Source of the DNA: Gammaproteobacteria bacterium | Lineage (GTDB): Bacteria; Pseudomonadota; Gammaproteobacteria; Thiohalospirales; Thiohalospiraceae | Assembly: GCA_015491735.1 (NCBI GenBank) | Contig: WFVH01000025.1 | Location: 1-64,000, forward strand | Length of the DNA: 64,000 nucleotides | Direction of reading: 5' to 3' | In this document: piece after piece, positions 56,392-64,000 of the stretch | How the letters are laid out: every line of letters starts with the position of its first letter | Numbering within the stretch: position 1 is the stretch's first letter | Position numbers and translations under genes: made by a program | The notes under the pieces: model-generated | The model's database searches: none | The model's input: the letters and a program-made list of their open reading frames with translations, nothing else | What the model was told of the DNA's origin: nothing

Positions 56392-57606
56392 TCAAGCGCT
56401 GTTTGCCTTGCGCAGGTAAACCTCAGCCACCCGGCGCTTGCCTACCTGGAACACATGTCTGCTGCCGGCACATATGGCCAGGCCGCGATCAGCGATCCGT
56501 TCTCCGTCGACACGAACGGCGCCCTGCTTGATCATCCGCAGCGCTTCGGAGGTGCTGGCGGTCAACCCTGCATCCTTGAGCAGATTGGCAATCGGCAAAC
56601 TGCCGTTGTCGACAGTCAATGTAACCTTGTCGGGATTCTCCGGCAAAGCGCCGTGCCGGAAGCGGGATACGAAAGCCTCGTGCGCCTTCACGGCGGCTTC
56701 GCTGCCATGGAAACGCCCTACCAGCTCTTCAGCCAGCCGAATCTTGATGTCACGCGGATTGGCGCCCTCCGCCACCTGCTTGCGCCAGCGGGCAATCTCG
56801 CTCATGGGGCGGAAGCTGAGAAGTTCGAGATAACGCCACATCAACGCGTCCGACACAGACATCAGCTTGCCGAACATGTCGTCCGGTGGTTCGTTGATGC
56901 CGATATAGTTGCCCAACGATTTGGACATCTTCTGAACCCCGTCCAGACCCTCCAGAATCGGCATGGTAATAACCACCTGTGGTGGCTGGCCATACTGTTT
57001 TTGCAGCTCCCGGCCCACCAGCAGATTGAATTTTTGATCGGTGCCACCCAGTTCCACATCGGCTTTCATGGCCACAGAGTCGTACCCCTGGATAAGTGGA
57101 TAGAGGAACTCATGAATGGCGATGGCGGTTCCGCCACGGTAGCGTTTGTGGAAATCCTCCCGCTCCAGCATGCGCGCGACGGTATGGCGCGCCGCCAACT
57201 GAATCAAATCAGCCGCACTCATGCCATTCATCCAGCTGGAATTGAACATGACAAGCGTCTTTTCCGGCTCCAGTATCTTGAAAATCTGCTCTTCGTAGCT
57301 TCTGGCATTTTCAATCACTTCATCCCGGGTAAGGGGGGGGCGGGTGCTGTTCTTGCCGGTGGGATCCCCAATCATTCCGGTAAAATCACCAATCAAAAAC
57401 ATGACCTCGTGACCCAAATCCTGGAACTGTCGCAACTTGTTTATCAGAACCGTGTGTCCAAGATGAAGATCCGGCGCGGTGGGGTCAAACCCGGCTTTGA
57501 TGCGCAAAGGACGCTTCAGTCCGAGCTTCTCTATCAAGGCGCTCTCCAGCAGAATCTCATCGCATCCCCGCCCGATGAGCTGCAGGGACTCTTGCAGTGA
57601 AGGCAT
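56392..57606 (-). CDS. tyrS: Tyrosyl-tRNA synthetase
   Basis: The protein has 404 residues. Class I signature HLGHT (in [10 protein letters not shown]), KMSKS ([12 protein letters not shown]) and a C-terminal S4 domain ([14 protein letters not shown]). The spacing matches the TyrZ-type found in many proteobacteria. Divergent from the M23 peptidase gene, a common arrangement. Confidence 0.97.
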   Translation of the reverse strand: MPSLQESLQLIGRGCDEILLESALIEKLGLKRPLRIKAGFDPTAPDLHLGHTVLINKLRQFQDLGHEVMFLIGDFTGMIGDPTGKNSTRPPLTRDEVIENARSYEEQIFKILEPEKTLVMFNSSWMNGMSAADLIQLAARHTVARMLEREDFHKRYRGGTAIAIHEFLYPLIQGYDSVAMKADVELGGTDQKFNLLVGRELQKQYGQPPQVVITMPILEGLDGVQKMSKSLGNYIGINEPPDDMFGKLMSVSDALMWRYLELLSFRPMSEIARWRKQVAEGANPRDIKIRLAEELVGRFHGSEAAVKAHEAFVSRFRHGALPENPDKVTLTVDNGSLPIANLLKDAGLTASTSEALRMIKQGAVRVDGERIADRGLAICAGSRHVFQVGKRRVAEVYLRKANSA

Positions 57607-57762
57607 TCAGTCGCTCCCGAATTAATTTTGTATTAACAATTAAGATATTGCGCCGTTATCAGGAATAAGATTATTATACAGGACTCTGGCCGACGTGTTG
57701 TCTCAAGTTCTGCCTCTTCTTTTCCGATATCATTGGTCAGTATAAACGAACACAAACAAGAA

Positions 57763-59115
57763 ATGGCATTCCGAAAACAGGCGACAGCACTGGAAAGAGA
57801 CAAAAGAAACATGACGGGCTTCCCTTTGCGGCCCCTGTTTTTCGTCGCGGGGCTGGCGGTTGCAACCACGCTGTTTGCCGTCGTGATGGATGCGCCGGAC
57901 CAACCTGCTGCGCCTGCCGCCGTTCCGCTGGAAATCCCGACCCGGTCCATGACCACCGAACAGGAGGCCGCACCGCTCCCCCCCCCTGTGGATCGCCCCA
58001 AGCCGCAGCTCATCACCATTAAGCAGGGAGATACCTTTTCCGGCATTCTCGACAAAATGGGGGTTGGCCGGCAGGAACTGCGCCGTATACTGGAACAGAG
58101 AGAGGCACGCAAGATACTCCGGAACATCCAGGCCGGCAAGCAGCTGAGTCTGCTCATCGAGGATGGGCGGTTACAATCCCTGAGCTACGCCATCAATACC
58201 GCTCGAACGCTGGAGATGCAGCGGGATGGCAACGGCTTTCGCACGACCGTTGTTCAACACCCCTTCGAGCGCCGGTTACGCTTCGCCAGTGGAACGATCA
58301 ACAGCTCCCTGTTTCTTGCCGCGCAACGGGCCGGCCTGCCGGACAAAATCACAATGGAAATGGCTGACATTTTTGGTTGGGATATCGATTTCGCGCTGGA
58401 TATCCGCGCTGGCGACCAGTTCAGCGTGCTGTATGAAGAGTTGTACCGGCATGGAGAAAAGGTTCGCAGCGGCAACATTCTGGGGGCGGAGTTCACCAAT
58501 CGGGGTAAACGCCATATCGCTATTCGCTACACCAGTCCGGAAGGGCATTCCGGCTACTACTCGCCAGACGGGATGCGCATGCGCAAGGCTTTCCGGCGCA
58601 CTCCTGTCGAATTCTCCCGTATCAGCTCCCGTTTTGGCAATCGCTTTCACCCTATTCTGAACCGCATGCGCGCTCACAGGGGGGTCGACTATGCAGCTCC
58701 CGCCGGCACCCCCATCCGCGCCACCTCGGATGGCAAGGTGACTTATAAAGGGCGTAGAGGGGGTTACGGCAAAACAGTCATTCTGCAACATGGCAAGCGC
58801 TACAGTACGCTATACGCCCATATGTCCCGTTACGGGAGGGCAGTTCGCACCGGAAAAACCGTGAAACAGGGGCAGATTATCGGCTATGTCGGTCAATCCG
58901 GAAGTGCCACCGGCCCTCATCTTCATTATGAGTTCCGCATCAACGGCGTACATCACAACCCGTTGACTGTGCGGCTGCCGAAGGCGCAGCCCATTGACAA
59001 GAAGTACCGCGATGACTTCAGGGCAACGGCAGAGAAAGTGCTCGCTCATCTTGAACAGCAGAAGGGGGTGATGGTCGCCCGGCTTTCCGGACAAAACGGG
59101 GAGAAGCAGAGATAA
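57763..59115 (+). CDS. M23-family murein endopeptidase (MepM-like)
   Basis: About 450 residues from ATG 57763. A cytoplasmic N-terminus with one membrane anchor (PLFFVAGLAVATTLFAVV), an OapA/LysM-like domain with IKQGDTFSGILDKMGVG, the second Csd3-type domain, then the zinc peptidase. That domain has HPILNRMRAHRGVDYAAP (HxxxD) and the HxH of TGPHLHYEFRING. It cuts peptide cross-links in peptidoglycan to allow growth. Next to anmK, as in many gammaproteobacteria. Confidence 0.92.
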   Translation: MAFRKQATALERDKRNMTGFPLRPLFFVAGLAVATTLFAVVMDAPDQPAAPAAVPLEIPTRSMTTEQEAAPLPPPVDRPKPQLITIKQGDTFSGILDKMGVGRQELRRILEQREARKILRNIQAGKQLSLLIEDGRLQSLSYAINTARTLEMQRDGNGFRTTVVQHPFERRLRFASGTINSSLFLAAQRAGLPDKITMEMADIFGWDIDFALDIRAGDQFSVLYEELYRHGEKVRSGNILGAEFTNRGKRHIAIRYTSPEGHSGYYSPDGMRMRKAFRRTPVEFSRISSRFGNRFHPILNRMRAHRGVDYAAPAGTPIRATSDGKVTYKGRRGGYGKTVILQHGKRYSTLYAHMSRYGRAVRTGKTVKQGQIIGYVGQSGSATGPHLHYEFRINGVHHNPLTVRLPKAQPIDKKYRDDFRATAEKVLAHLEQQKGVMVARLSGQNGEKQR

Positions 59116-59139
59116 AGCACCGCCTTCTGGAATCGGCAG

Positions 59140-60243
59140 ATGGGTGAGTTGTACATAGGCCTTATGTCCGGCACCAGCCTGGACGGAGTTGACGCGGCCC
59201 TGGTGGAGTTCGAGGGGGATGCCCTCTCCTGTATCGCCACCCATACAGAACCCTATACCCCCGACCTGCGCGCGGCTGTGCTGGCGCTTTGCCGGCCGGA
59301 TGCCACTATCGACAAAATGCTGGAACTGGACGTACGGCTGGGCAGGTTGTTTGCCCGGCAAATCCAGCAGCTGCTGGCGGCAGCCGGAGTTCCAGCATCC
59401 CGGGTAATCGCTGCCGGGAGTCATGGGCAAACAATTTATCACCAACCCCGCGGCAGCTATCCTTCCTCACTGCAGATTGGTGATCCCAATATTATTGCCC
59501 ATCTGACCGGCATTACAACCGTGGCCGATTTCCGGCGCCGTGATATGGCCGCTGGAGGCCAGGGCGCCCCGCTGGTTCCTGCTTTTCACAAAGCGTTTTT
59601 TCAACAGGAGGGAGAGAACCGGGTCATCGTGAATATTGGCGGCATTGGCAACATCACCGTTCTGCCCGCTGATGCCGAAAAGGCGGTCACAGGGTTCGAT
59701 ACCGGGCCGGGAAACGTGCTGCTGGACAGTTGGACAGCTACCTGCCTAAAGACCCCAATGGACAATAACGGAGCCTGGGCAGCCAGCGGCAAAGTCGATA
59801 CCAGACTGCTGGAGCGCATGTTGCGCGATCCATTCTTCCAGCAATACCCTCCCAAAAGCACGGGACGTGAATACTTCAATCACGCCTGGTTGCAAAACCA
59901 CCTGTATACGAAGACCCTGGCTCCCGAAGATATAGCCGCCACTCTCTGTGAACTTACCGCCAGCACGATTGCTCTCGCCATTCGCCAGCATGCGCCGCTG
60001 ACCGAACATATCCTTGTTTGCGGGGGGGGAGTTAACAATACGACGCTGTTCCGGCGGCTGAAGGAGCTGATGGCGCCCTCCCCCGTAGAATCCAGCAAAG
60101 CGGCAGGAATCGATCCGGACTGGGTGGAAGCCATCGCTTTTGCCTGGCTGGCCAAACAAACAGTGGAGAAGAAACCGGGCAATCTGCCCGCTGTTACCGG
60201 CGCCGAACGGTTCGTGTCATTGGGAGGGCGCTATCAGGGCTAA
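59140..60243 (+). CDS. anmK: Anhydro-N-acetylmuramic acid kinase
   Basis: The protein has 367 residues. GLMSGTSLDGVDAALVEF near the start, GSHGQTIYHQP, VADFRRRDMAAGGQGAPLVP, and FDTGPGNVLLDSW are the family signature. It phosphorylates and opens anhydroMurNAc in cell-wall recycling, the logical companion of the upstream murein peptidase. Confidence 0.97.
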   Translation: MGELYIGLMSGTSLDGVDAALVEFEGDALSCIATHTEPYTPDLRAAVLALCRPDATIDKMLELDVRLGRLFARQIQQLLAAAGVPASRVIAAGSHGQTIYHQPRGSYPSSLQIGDPNIIAHLTGITTVADFRRRDMAAGGQGAPLVPAFHKAFFQQEGENRVIVNIGGIGNITVLPADAEKAVTGFDTGPGNVLLDSWTATCLKTPMDNNGAWAASGKVDTRLLERMLRDPFFQQYPPKSTGREYFNHAWLQNHLYTKTLAPEDIAATLCELTASTIALAIRQHAPLTEHILVCGGGVNNTTLFRRLKELMAPSPVESSKAAGIDPDWVEAIAFAWLAKQTVEKKPGNLPAVTGAERFVSLGGRYQG

Positions 60244-60255
60244 CCCGAATATTTC

Positions 60256-60279
60256 ACCCGGCCGCTGAAACCGCCGGGT
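60256..60279. terminator. Hairpin between convergent anmK and chemoreceptor genes
   Basis: A 7-bp stem ACCCGGC/GCCGGGT with a 10-base loop lies in the 35-base gap between two convergent stops. No clear T-run on either side; possibly bidirectional. Confidence 0.35.
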
Positions 60280-62036
60280 TAAACGACCCGGAATCTCGAC
60301 ATTTTTGCATGCAGCTCTCCTGCCTGTGTAACCAGACGGTCGCTGGATAGCACACACTCGGAAAGGGCCTCGGCATTACTGACCGCAATGCTGCCAATAG
60401 ACTGAAGATTGGCATTGATGCTCTCCATGACACTGTTCTGCTGCTCTGCGGCAACGGCGATCTGGGCGTTCAAATCGGTGATTCCCTCAACCGTTTCGGC
60501 AATCAGCTCCAGGGCCTCTCCCGCATCGACCGCTTGTTCTACACACTGTTCAGCTCTTTCCTTGCCTTGCGTCATGGCCTTCATGGCCTTCTGAGTACCC
60601 GCCTGAACAGACTCGATCATTCCCTCGATTTCACGGGTGGACTCCTGGACGCGCTGCGCCAATGTTCGCACTTCATCCGCCACCACGGCAAATCCACGTC
60701 CCTGCTCCCCAGCGCGCGCTGCTTCGATTGCCGCATTGAGAGCCAGCAGATTGGTCTGTTCCGCGATACTTTTGATAACATCCAGCACATTTCCAATCCG
60801 ATCACTGTCCTCATGCAATTTATTGATGACATTTGCCGCGCTGTCCACCTCTTCCGCAAGCACGCTAATCGACTGAATGGTGGATTCCACCTCTGTTTTG
60901 CCCTTGTTTGACTGTTGGCTGGAGTTGCGCGCCATCTGTGCCGCTTCAGTCATGTTCCGCGCCACCTCCACGAAAGAGGAGGCCATCTCGTTAGCCGAGA
61001 CCGCCAGCAGATCCGTATCGCGGGTCTGCTTTTCAATCTGGCTGTTGGCTCCCCGCATTGAATCGGACATCTCCCGGGCCGACCCCGCCACGTTGATAGT
61101 GGCCTTGTTGACATCAGCCAGTATCTGCTGGAATTTATCCAGCATCCGGTTCAACGATGCGGCGATCTGGCCCAATTCATCATCGTAGCGTTCGTCGAGC
61201 CGCGCGGTCAGATCAGAGTTACGTTCAATACGATCGATGATCTGCGCCATGCCAAGAACCGGCATGCTGATCGTTCGCGCCAGCAGCCAGGCTAAAACAA
61301 CGCAAACCAGCAGGGCAAAAAAATTGATCGGCAGCAACTCTTTCAGAATGGCCCCCTTCAACGCCCCGATATTTGCCGCATCCATCACCATCCATATCTC
61401 ACCCCCTCCCCGGTTTCCTACAGGTAGCAACAAATGCAGCTGCCATCTCTTTTTGTCAAGATAGTAACCGTCGGTAATCTCTTCCGGGTTTGGCTGCGTA
61501 TACTGCCGGGCTGCGGCCGTCGATACCAGTTTGGCTTCCCGGTATCTGTCGAGTTCCTGCTGCTTTTCCCTCAGCATCTTCTCTATTTTTGGACGCTTGC
61601 GGTGATCCGCCGGCACTTTTTCAAGCGCCTTTTCTATTTTGCTGATTCTGGCCTCAAGCTTTTGCCGGTAACCGGCCGGGTAGAATGTCCTTGCCACCTG
61701 CCCCTGATCACGAAGATAGGTGACGCCATACCGCTCGCCATTGTTGTCGGTTTTACCTTCGACCGAAAAAAACAACAACTCGCCATTGGCCCGGTACAGC
61801 TTCAGTGCGTCTTCATCCTGTACATTTGCGTAGTTACCACCGCCAACACTGGATCTCATCAAACCAAGGATTGGCTGAGCACCGACCTTGGCCAGCTCCA
61901 GTGCCTGATTCACCGCCTTGTCATATTCACTGTAGTACCGGCTGATCCCCAATATCACGCTCAATATGAAAAGTAAAACAATCGGCCCACCAGTTACCAG
62001 TTGCTTGATTGTGAACAATTTTCTAAGGTTGTTCAT
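60279..62036 (-). CDS. Methyl-accepting chemotaxis protein
   Basis: 585 residues from ATG 62036 ([14 protein letters not shown]) behind an AGGAAACAG ribosome site; the frame opens further upstream but overlaps the cytochrome gene. Two membrane helices (about 15-35 and 245-270) enclose a 200-residue periplasmic sensor with a coiled stretch ([17 protein letters not shown]). A HAMP domain and the signalling hairpin follow, with tip [20 protein letters not shown] and [15 protein letters not shown]. No C-terminal CheR-binding pentapeptide. The ligand is unknown; the cytochrome upstream may be its partner. Confidence 0.92.
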   Translation of the reverse strand: MNNLRKLFTIKQLVTGGPIVLLFILSVILGISRYYSEYDKAVNQALELAKVGAQPILGLMRSSVGGGNYANVQDEDALKLYRANGELLFFSVEGKTDNNGERYGVTYLRDQGQVARTFYPAGYRQKLEARISKIEKALEKVPADHRKRPKIEKMLREKQQELDRYREAKLVSTAAARQYTQPNPEEITDGYYLDKKRWQLHLLLPVGNRGGGEIWMVMDAANIGALKGAILKELLPINFFALLVCVVLAWLLARTISMPVLGMAQIIDRIERNSDLTARLDERYDDELGQIAASLNRMLDKFQQILADVNKATINVAGSAREMSDSMRGANSQIEKQTRDTDLLAVSANEMASSFVEVARNMTEAAQMARNSSQQSNKGKTEVESTIQSISVLAEEVDSAANVINKLHEDSDRIGNVLDVIKSIAEQTNLLALNAAIEAARAGEQGRGFAVVADEVRTLAQRVQESTREIEGMIESVQAGTQKAMKAMTQGKERAEQCVEQAVDAGEALELIAETVEGITDLNAQIAVAAEQQNSVMESINANLQSIGSIAVSNAEALSECVLSSDRLVTQAGELHAKMSRFRVV

Positions 62037-62103
62037 GCCGATCTGTTTCCTGTGTAAAGGGCTGATTGACTTGGCCTGCACCTGGCGTCTGTCTCCACTT
62101 TTG

Positions 62104-62604
62104 TCAGTTATGAGAGCAGATCCCGGTAACGCAGGCCTCGCCGTAACCGGTATGGCAGGCAACACAGGCTTCAGGACTCAGTGACGGATGCGCTTCCGAA
62201 ACATCCTTGCCATCATATGTATAAGCGCCATATTGCGGCTCTCCCAACAGGTGCTCCGTTACCAGCAACACCCCTATGTCAGTCAGCTCCAATACGGCAG
62301 TAGGCCCGTCGGGGTAGTCACCAGTACGCGCCTTGTAGGCCTCTGCATGGGCTGGATTTACCCGGATGTTGTATTTCGAACCTTTGCCGTCCTGAATCCA
62401 GTTGTAGGTCTTGATTGTCTCCTTGACTATCGCTGGCAGACTGTCTGGAATCGCAGATTGATTGTCCGGAATCGCCGCACTGCTCAATACCGGCCAGCTC
62501 TTCCACCCTCCGGGGAACTCGGCATCCGAGTCAGCTTGCGCGGTCACTGCAACGACAACACCCAGAGCGCCTATCAATCCAACATGCTTTCTGTTAACGA
62601 ACAT
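62104..62604 (-). CDS. Secreted monohaem cytochrome-like protein
   Basis: 166 residues from ATG 62604 ([20 protein letters not shown]), a signal peptide cleaved near AQA. One haem motif CVACH at 147-151, close to the C-terminus, with the unusual tail [14 protein letters not shown] containing two further cysteines. The middle ([18 protein letters not shown]) has the look of small periplasmic sensor-like cytochromes. It is 67 bases before the chemoreceptor on the same strand, so a haem-based sensing or redox-signalling role is possible. Confidence 0.72.
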   Translation of the reverse strand: MFVNRKHVGLIGALGVVVAVTAQADSDAEFPGGWKSWPVLSSAAIPDNQSAIPDSLPAIVKETIKTYNWIQDGKGSKYNIRVNPAHAEAYKARTGDYPDGPTAVLELTDIGVLLVTEHLLGEPQYGAYTYDGKDVSEAHPSLSPEACVACHTGYGEACVTGICSHN

Positions 62605-62646
62605 ACGCTTACCCCGATAGTATCGATTAAAACCCAAAGAACAGAT

Positions 62647-62798
62647 GTAACTGCTCAGCCTGCCCCTGAAATCCACCATTTCCGCGTTGAAAAAGGGTTA
62701 TTTGCGGGCGTAAACTCACACTCTTGGCCTCGAACTGATGGACTTCAGGGGCAGGCTGAGCAGTTGCCATAAAGCGCTGCAACTCGCTGAGAAGTTAC
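62647..62798. repeat. Diverged full-length IS66-type miniature element
   Basis: 152 bp, the same length as the intact copies: GTAACTGCTCAGC to GCTGAGAAGTTAC. The inner palindrome is well kept (GCAGGCTGAGCAGTTGC pairs with the left arm) while the outer 30 bases have drifted. The flanking 8-mers GAACAGAT and GGACAAAC agree at 5 of 8 positions, as expected for an old duplication. Confidence 0.78.
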
Positions 62799-63038
62799 GG
62801 ACAAACCTTCCAGGTGATTGCGTATCTTTTTGAATATACTGAATTTATCGAACAACCCCAAAATATCTTTAGCAGATATTTTAGATTTTCGGTATTTTGT
62901 AAATATTTTATTAACTTGCACGCCGATTGCGAATTTGACCAATTATTGCTCATGCGGCTGAATAGCAATTGCCAACTGAACCCCCTATCCCGGATAATCA
63001 GATGGCGATACGCTGGCAAGAGGAAAAAGGCCACTCCA
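62799..63038. other. AT-rich region upstream of the aldolase gene
   Basis: This 240-base stretch is clearly richer in A/T than its neighbours (ATATCTTTAGCAGATATTTT, GTAAATATTTTATTAACTT). An open frame crosses it, but there is no ribosome site or family similarity before ATG 63039. It probably holds the aldolase promoter, with possible binding of an AT-selective nucleoid protein; this is inference. Confidence 0.45.
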
Positions 63039-63683
63039 ATGAACCACGCAGCCCTGCGCCAGGAGCTGATCGATACCGCCATGGACATGAACCGTTCCGG
63101 CATCAATCAGGGAACCTCGGGAAATATCAGTGTGCGGGTCGATGAGGGGTTTCTTATCACCCCCTCTGCGCTTCCGTACGCAGTGTGCCTACCGGAAGAT
63201 ATCGTACTGATGGATCTGGAAGGAAACAGTCAGGGCTGCCGGAAGCCCTCCAGCGAGTGGCGCTTTCATCGCGATATCTATCGCCATCGCGAAGAGGCAG
63301 GCGCTGTCCTGCATGCCCATCCGCCCTGGTGCACTTCTCTCGCCTGTCTGGGCAGAGAGATCCCGCCGTTTCACTATATGATTGCAATCGCGGGCGGGGC
63401 AAGCATTCGCTGCGCCCCCTATGCCCTCTTTGGGACGCAAGCGCTGTCAGACCTCGTTCTTGAAGCACTTGAGGATCGCAAAGCCTGCCTGCTCGCCAAC
63501 CATGGCATGCTCTGCCTGGAAAAAGATCTGCAGCAAGCTCTCTCGCTTGCCATCGAGGTCGAAAATCTCGCCCGCACCTATGGTCAGGCGCTACAGATAG
63601 GCAAACCGCAACGACTCGGGCGGGATGAGATCGAGCAGGTTCTTCAAAAATTCCGCGATTACCGGCAGCGGACGCTCCCATGA
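63039..63683 (+). CDS. Class II aldolase/adducin-family protein (fuculose-phosphate-aldolase-like)
   Basis: 214 residues from ATG 63039 (AGGAAAAAGG upstream). Conserved: GTSGNISVR (phosphate binding), PSSEWRFH with the catalytic Glu region, the zinc pair in VLHAHPPWC, and ANHGMLC for the third His. These enzymes cleave sugar phosphates to dihydroxyacetone phosphate plus an aldehyde. Without partners nearby the sugar cannot be told; a role in methylthioribulose or fuculose metabolism is possible. Confidence 0.85.
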   Translation: MNHAALRQELIDTAMDMNRSGINQGTSGNISVRVDEGFLITPSALPYAVCLPEDIVLMDLEGNSQGCRKPSSEWRFHRDIYRHREEAGAVLHAHPPWCTSLACLGREIPPFHYMIAIAGGASIRCAPYALFGTQALSDLVLEALEDRKACLLANHGMLCLEKDLQQALSLAIEVENLARTYGQALQIGKPQRLGRDEIEQVLQKFRDYRQRTLP

Positions 63684-63702
63684 AGCGCCGGAAAAAAACC
63701 GC

Positions 63703-63927
63703 TTATCCGTCCGGGTGCCGGGTATAGCGCAGATAGATCCGCACCCCGTCCAGCAAATTCCACCACAGTAACAGAAAGGCTGCAAGCAGGCATGCGGCGG
63801 CAACCCGGGTCAACGGTTCTGGCCACACCACCGCAGCCAGCATCAGCAGAAAAGCCGCAAACTGGAGCCAGAACTGCCAGTGGCTGCGCCGCTGAGGCAG
63901 GATCTGTTTCATGTTGGGGATTTTCAC
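63703..63927 (-). CDS. Small membrane protein, hypothetical
   Basis: 74 residues from a GTG at 63927; an ATG five codons later is an alternative, and neither has a strong ribosome site. Two closely spaced hydrophobic helices (FWLQFAAFLLMLAAVVW and ACLLAAFLLLWWNLL) with a basic N-terminus and C-terminus. Family not recognised. Convergent with the aldolase gene. The last 73 bases of the window (63928-64000) hold no feature I can support. Confidence 0.5.
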   Translation of the reverse strand: MKIPNMKQILPQRRSHWQFWLQFAAFLLMLAAVVWPEPLTRVAAACLLAAFLLLWWNLLDGVRIYLRYTRHPDG

Positions 63928-64000
63928 AGCCCAGCATCCGGTCGCCTGCAGGTGGTTATTAAGGTGTAACCAGACAAGAAACGGTACTATCTTGTAAAGC

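Overview
The window looks like a chromosomal segment of a free-living, motile, Gram-negative gammaproteobacterium with moderately high GC. The evidence is gene order: miaB-ybeZ-ybeY-ybeX-lnt, ribD-ribE-ribBX-ribH-nusB, carA-carB-greA, tyrS-rplM-rpsI with tRNA-Gln, and an M23 peptidase-anmK pair divergent from tyrS. Multihaem and monohaem c-type cytochromes, a large D-lactate/glycolate-oxidase-like flavoprotein, a sorting-signal (PEP-CTERM-like) protease and several chemotaxis/flagellar genes suggest a respiratory environmental lineage, perhaps Chromatiales-like. The genus cannot be fixed from the sequence alone.

Layout. 1-6.7 kb: a haem/iron acquisition cluster (ferritin-like tail, HemP, TonB-dependent receptor, HmuY-like lipoprotein, two small proteins, an exported four-domain CbiX-like protein). 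Inside it the HmuY-like gene runs into a cupredoxin segment and then, out of frame, into the last third of a lost multicopper oxidase. 6.7-13.3 kb: stress/membrane genes (coiled-coil protein, general-stress-domain protein, UbiB/AarF kinase, DUF6781-like protein, P3A H+-ATPase). 13.4-15.8 kb: a translationally coupled type-2 thymidine/AMP phosphorylase and PRPP-synthetase-like pair. 15.8-18.4 kb: RNA-binding RRM protein, cold-shock protein, small coiled-coil protein and membrane-bound hydrolase. 18.4-24.9 kb: lnt/ybeX/ybeY/ybeZ/miaB and cheV. 25-27.3 kb: tetrahaem cytochrome c and a secreted metalloprotease. 27.5-30.7 kb: radA, a PNPOx-like flavoprotein, alr. 31-33.2 kb: a lipoprotein with a 33-bp minisatellite and a beta-helix domain. 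33.7-37.7 kb: riboflavin genes with nusB. 37.8-44.3 kb: a PilZ protein, a GloC-like hydrolase and flgI-J-K-L behind a sigma-54-type promoter. 44.7-55 kb: a small exported protein, greA/carB/carA, a YfaZ-like porin and the giant FAD/Fe-S oxidoreductase. 55.3-64 kb: tRNA-Gln, rpsI, rplM, tyrS, M23 peptidase, anmK, a chemoreceptor with a monohaem cytochrome, a class II aldolase and a small membrane protein.

The most striking feature not tied to one gene is repeated DNA. One family of about 152-bp miniature elements starts and ends with GTAACTATTCAGC / GCTGAATAGTTAC. It occurs at eleven places in this window, and four copies have perfect, different 8-bp target duplications; GTAA ends plus 8-bp duplications are the hallmark of IS66-family insertion sequences. 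A second family (ends GTACTCCGTCAAG / CTTGACGGAGTAC) sits at CTAG sites with a duplicated TA, as IS630/Tc1-mariner elements do. No transposase for either is present here. The first family sits repeatedly at the very 3' ends of genes, where its end sequence supplies the stop codon (gloC, alr, ribBX). In gloC the empty site can be reconstructed, and the insertion changed TAG to TAA without altering the protein.
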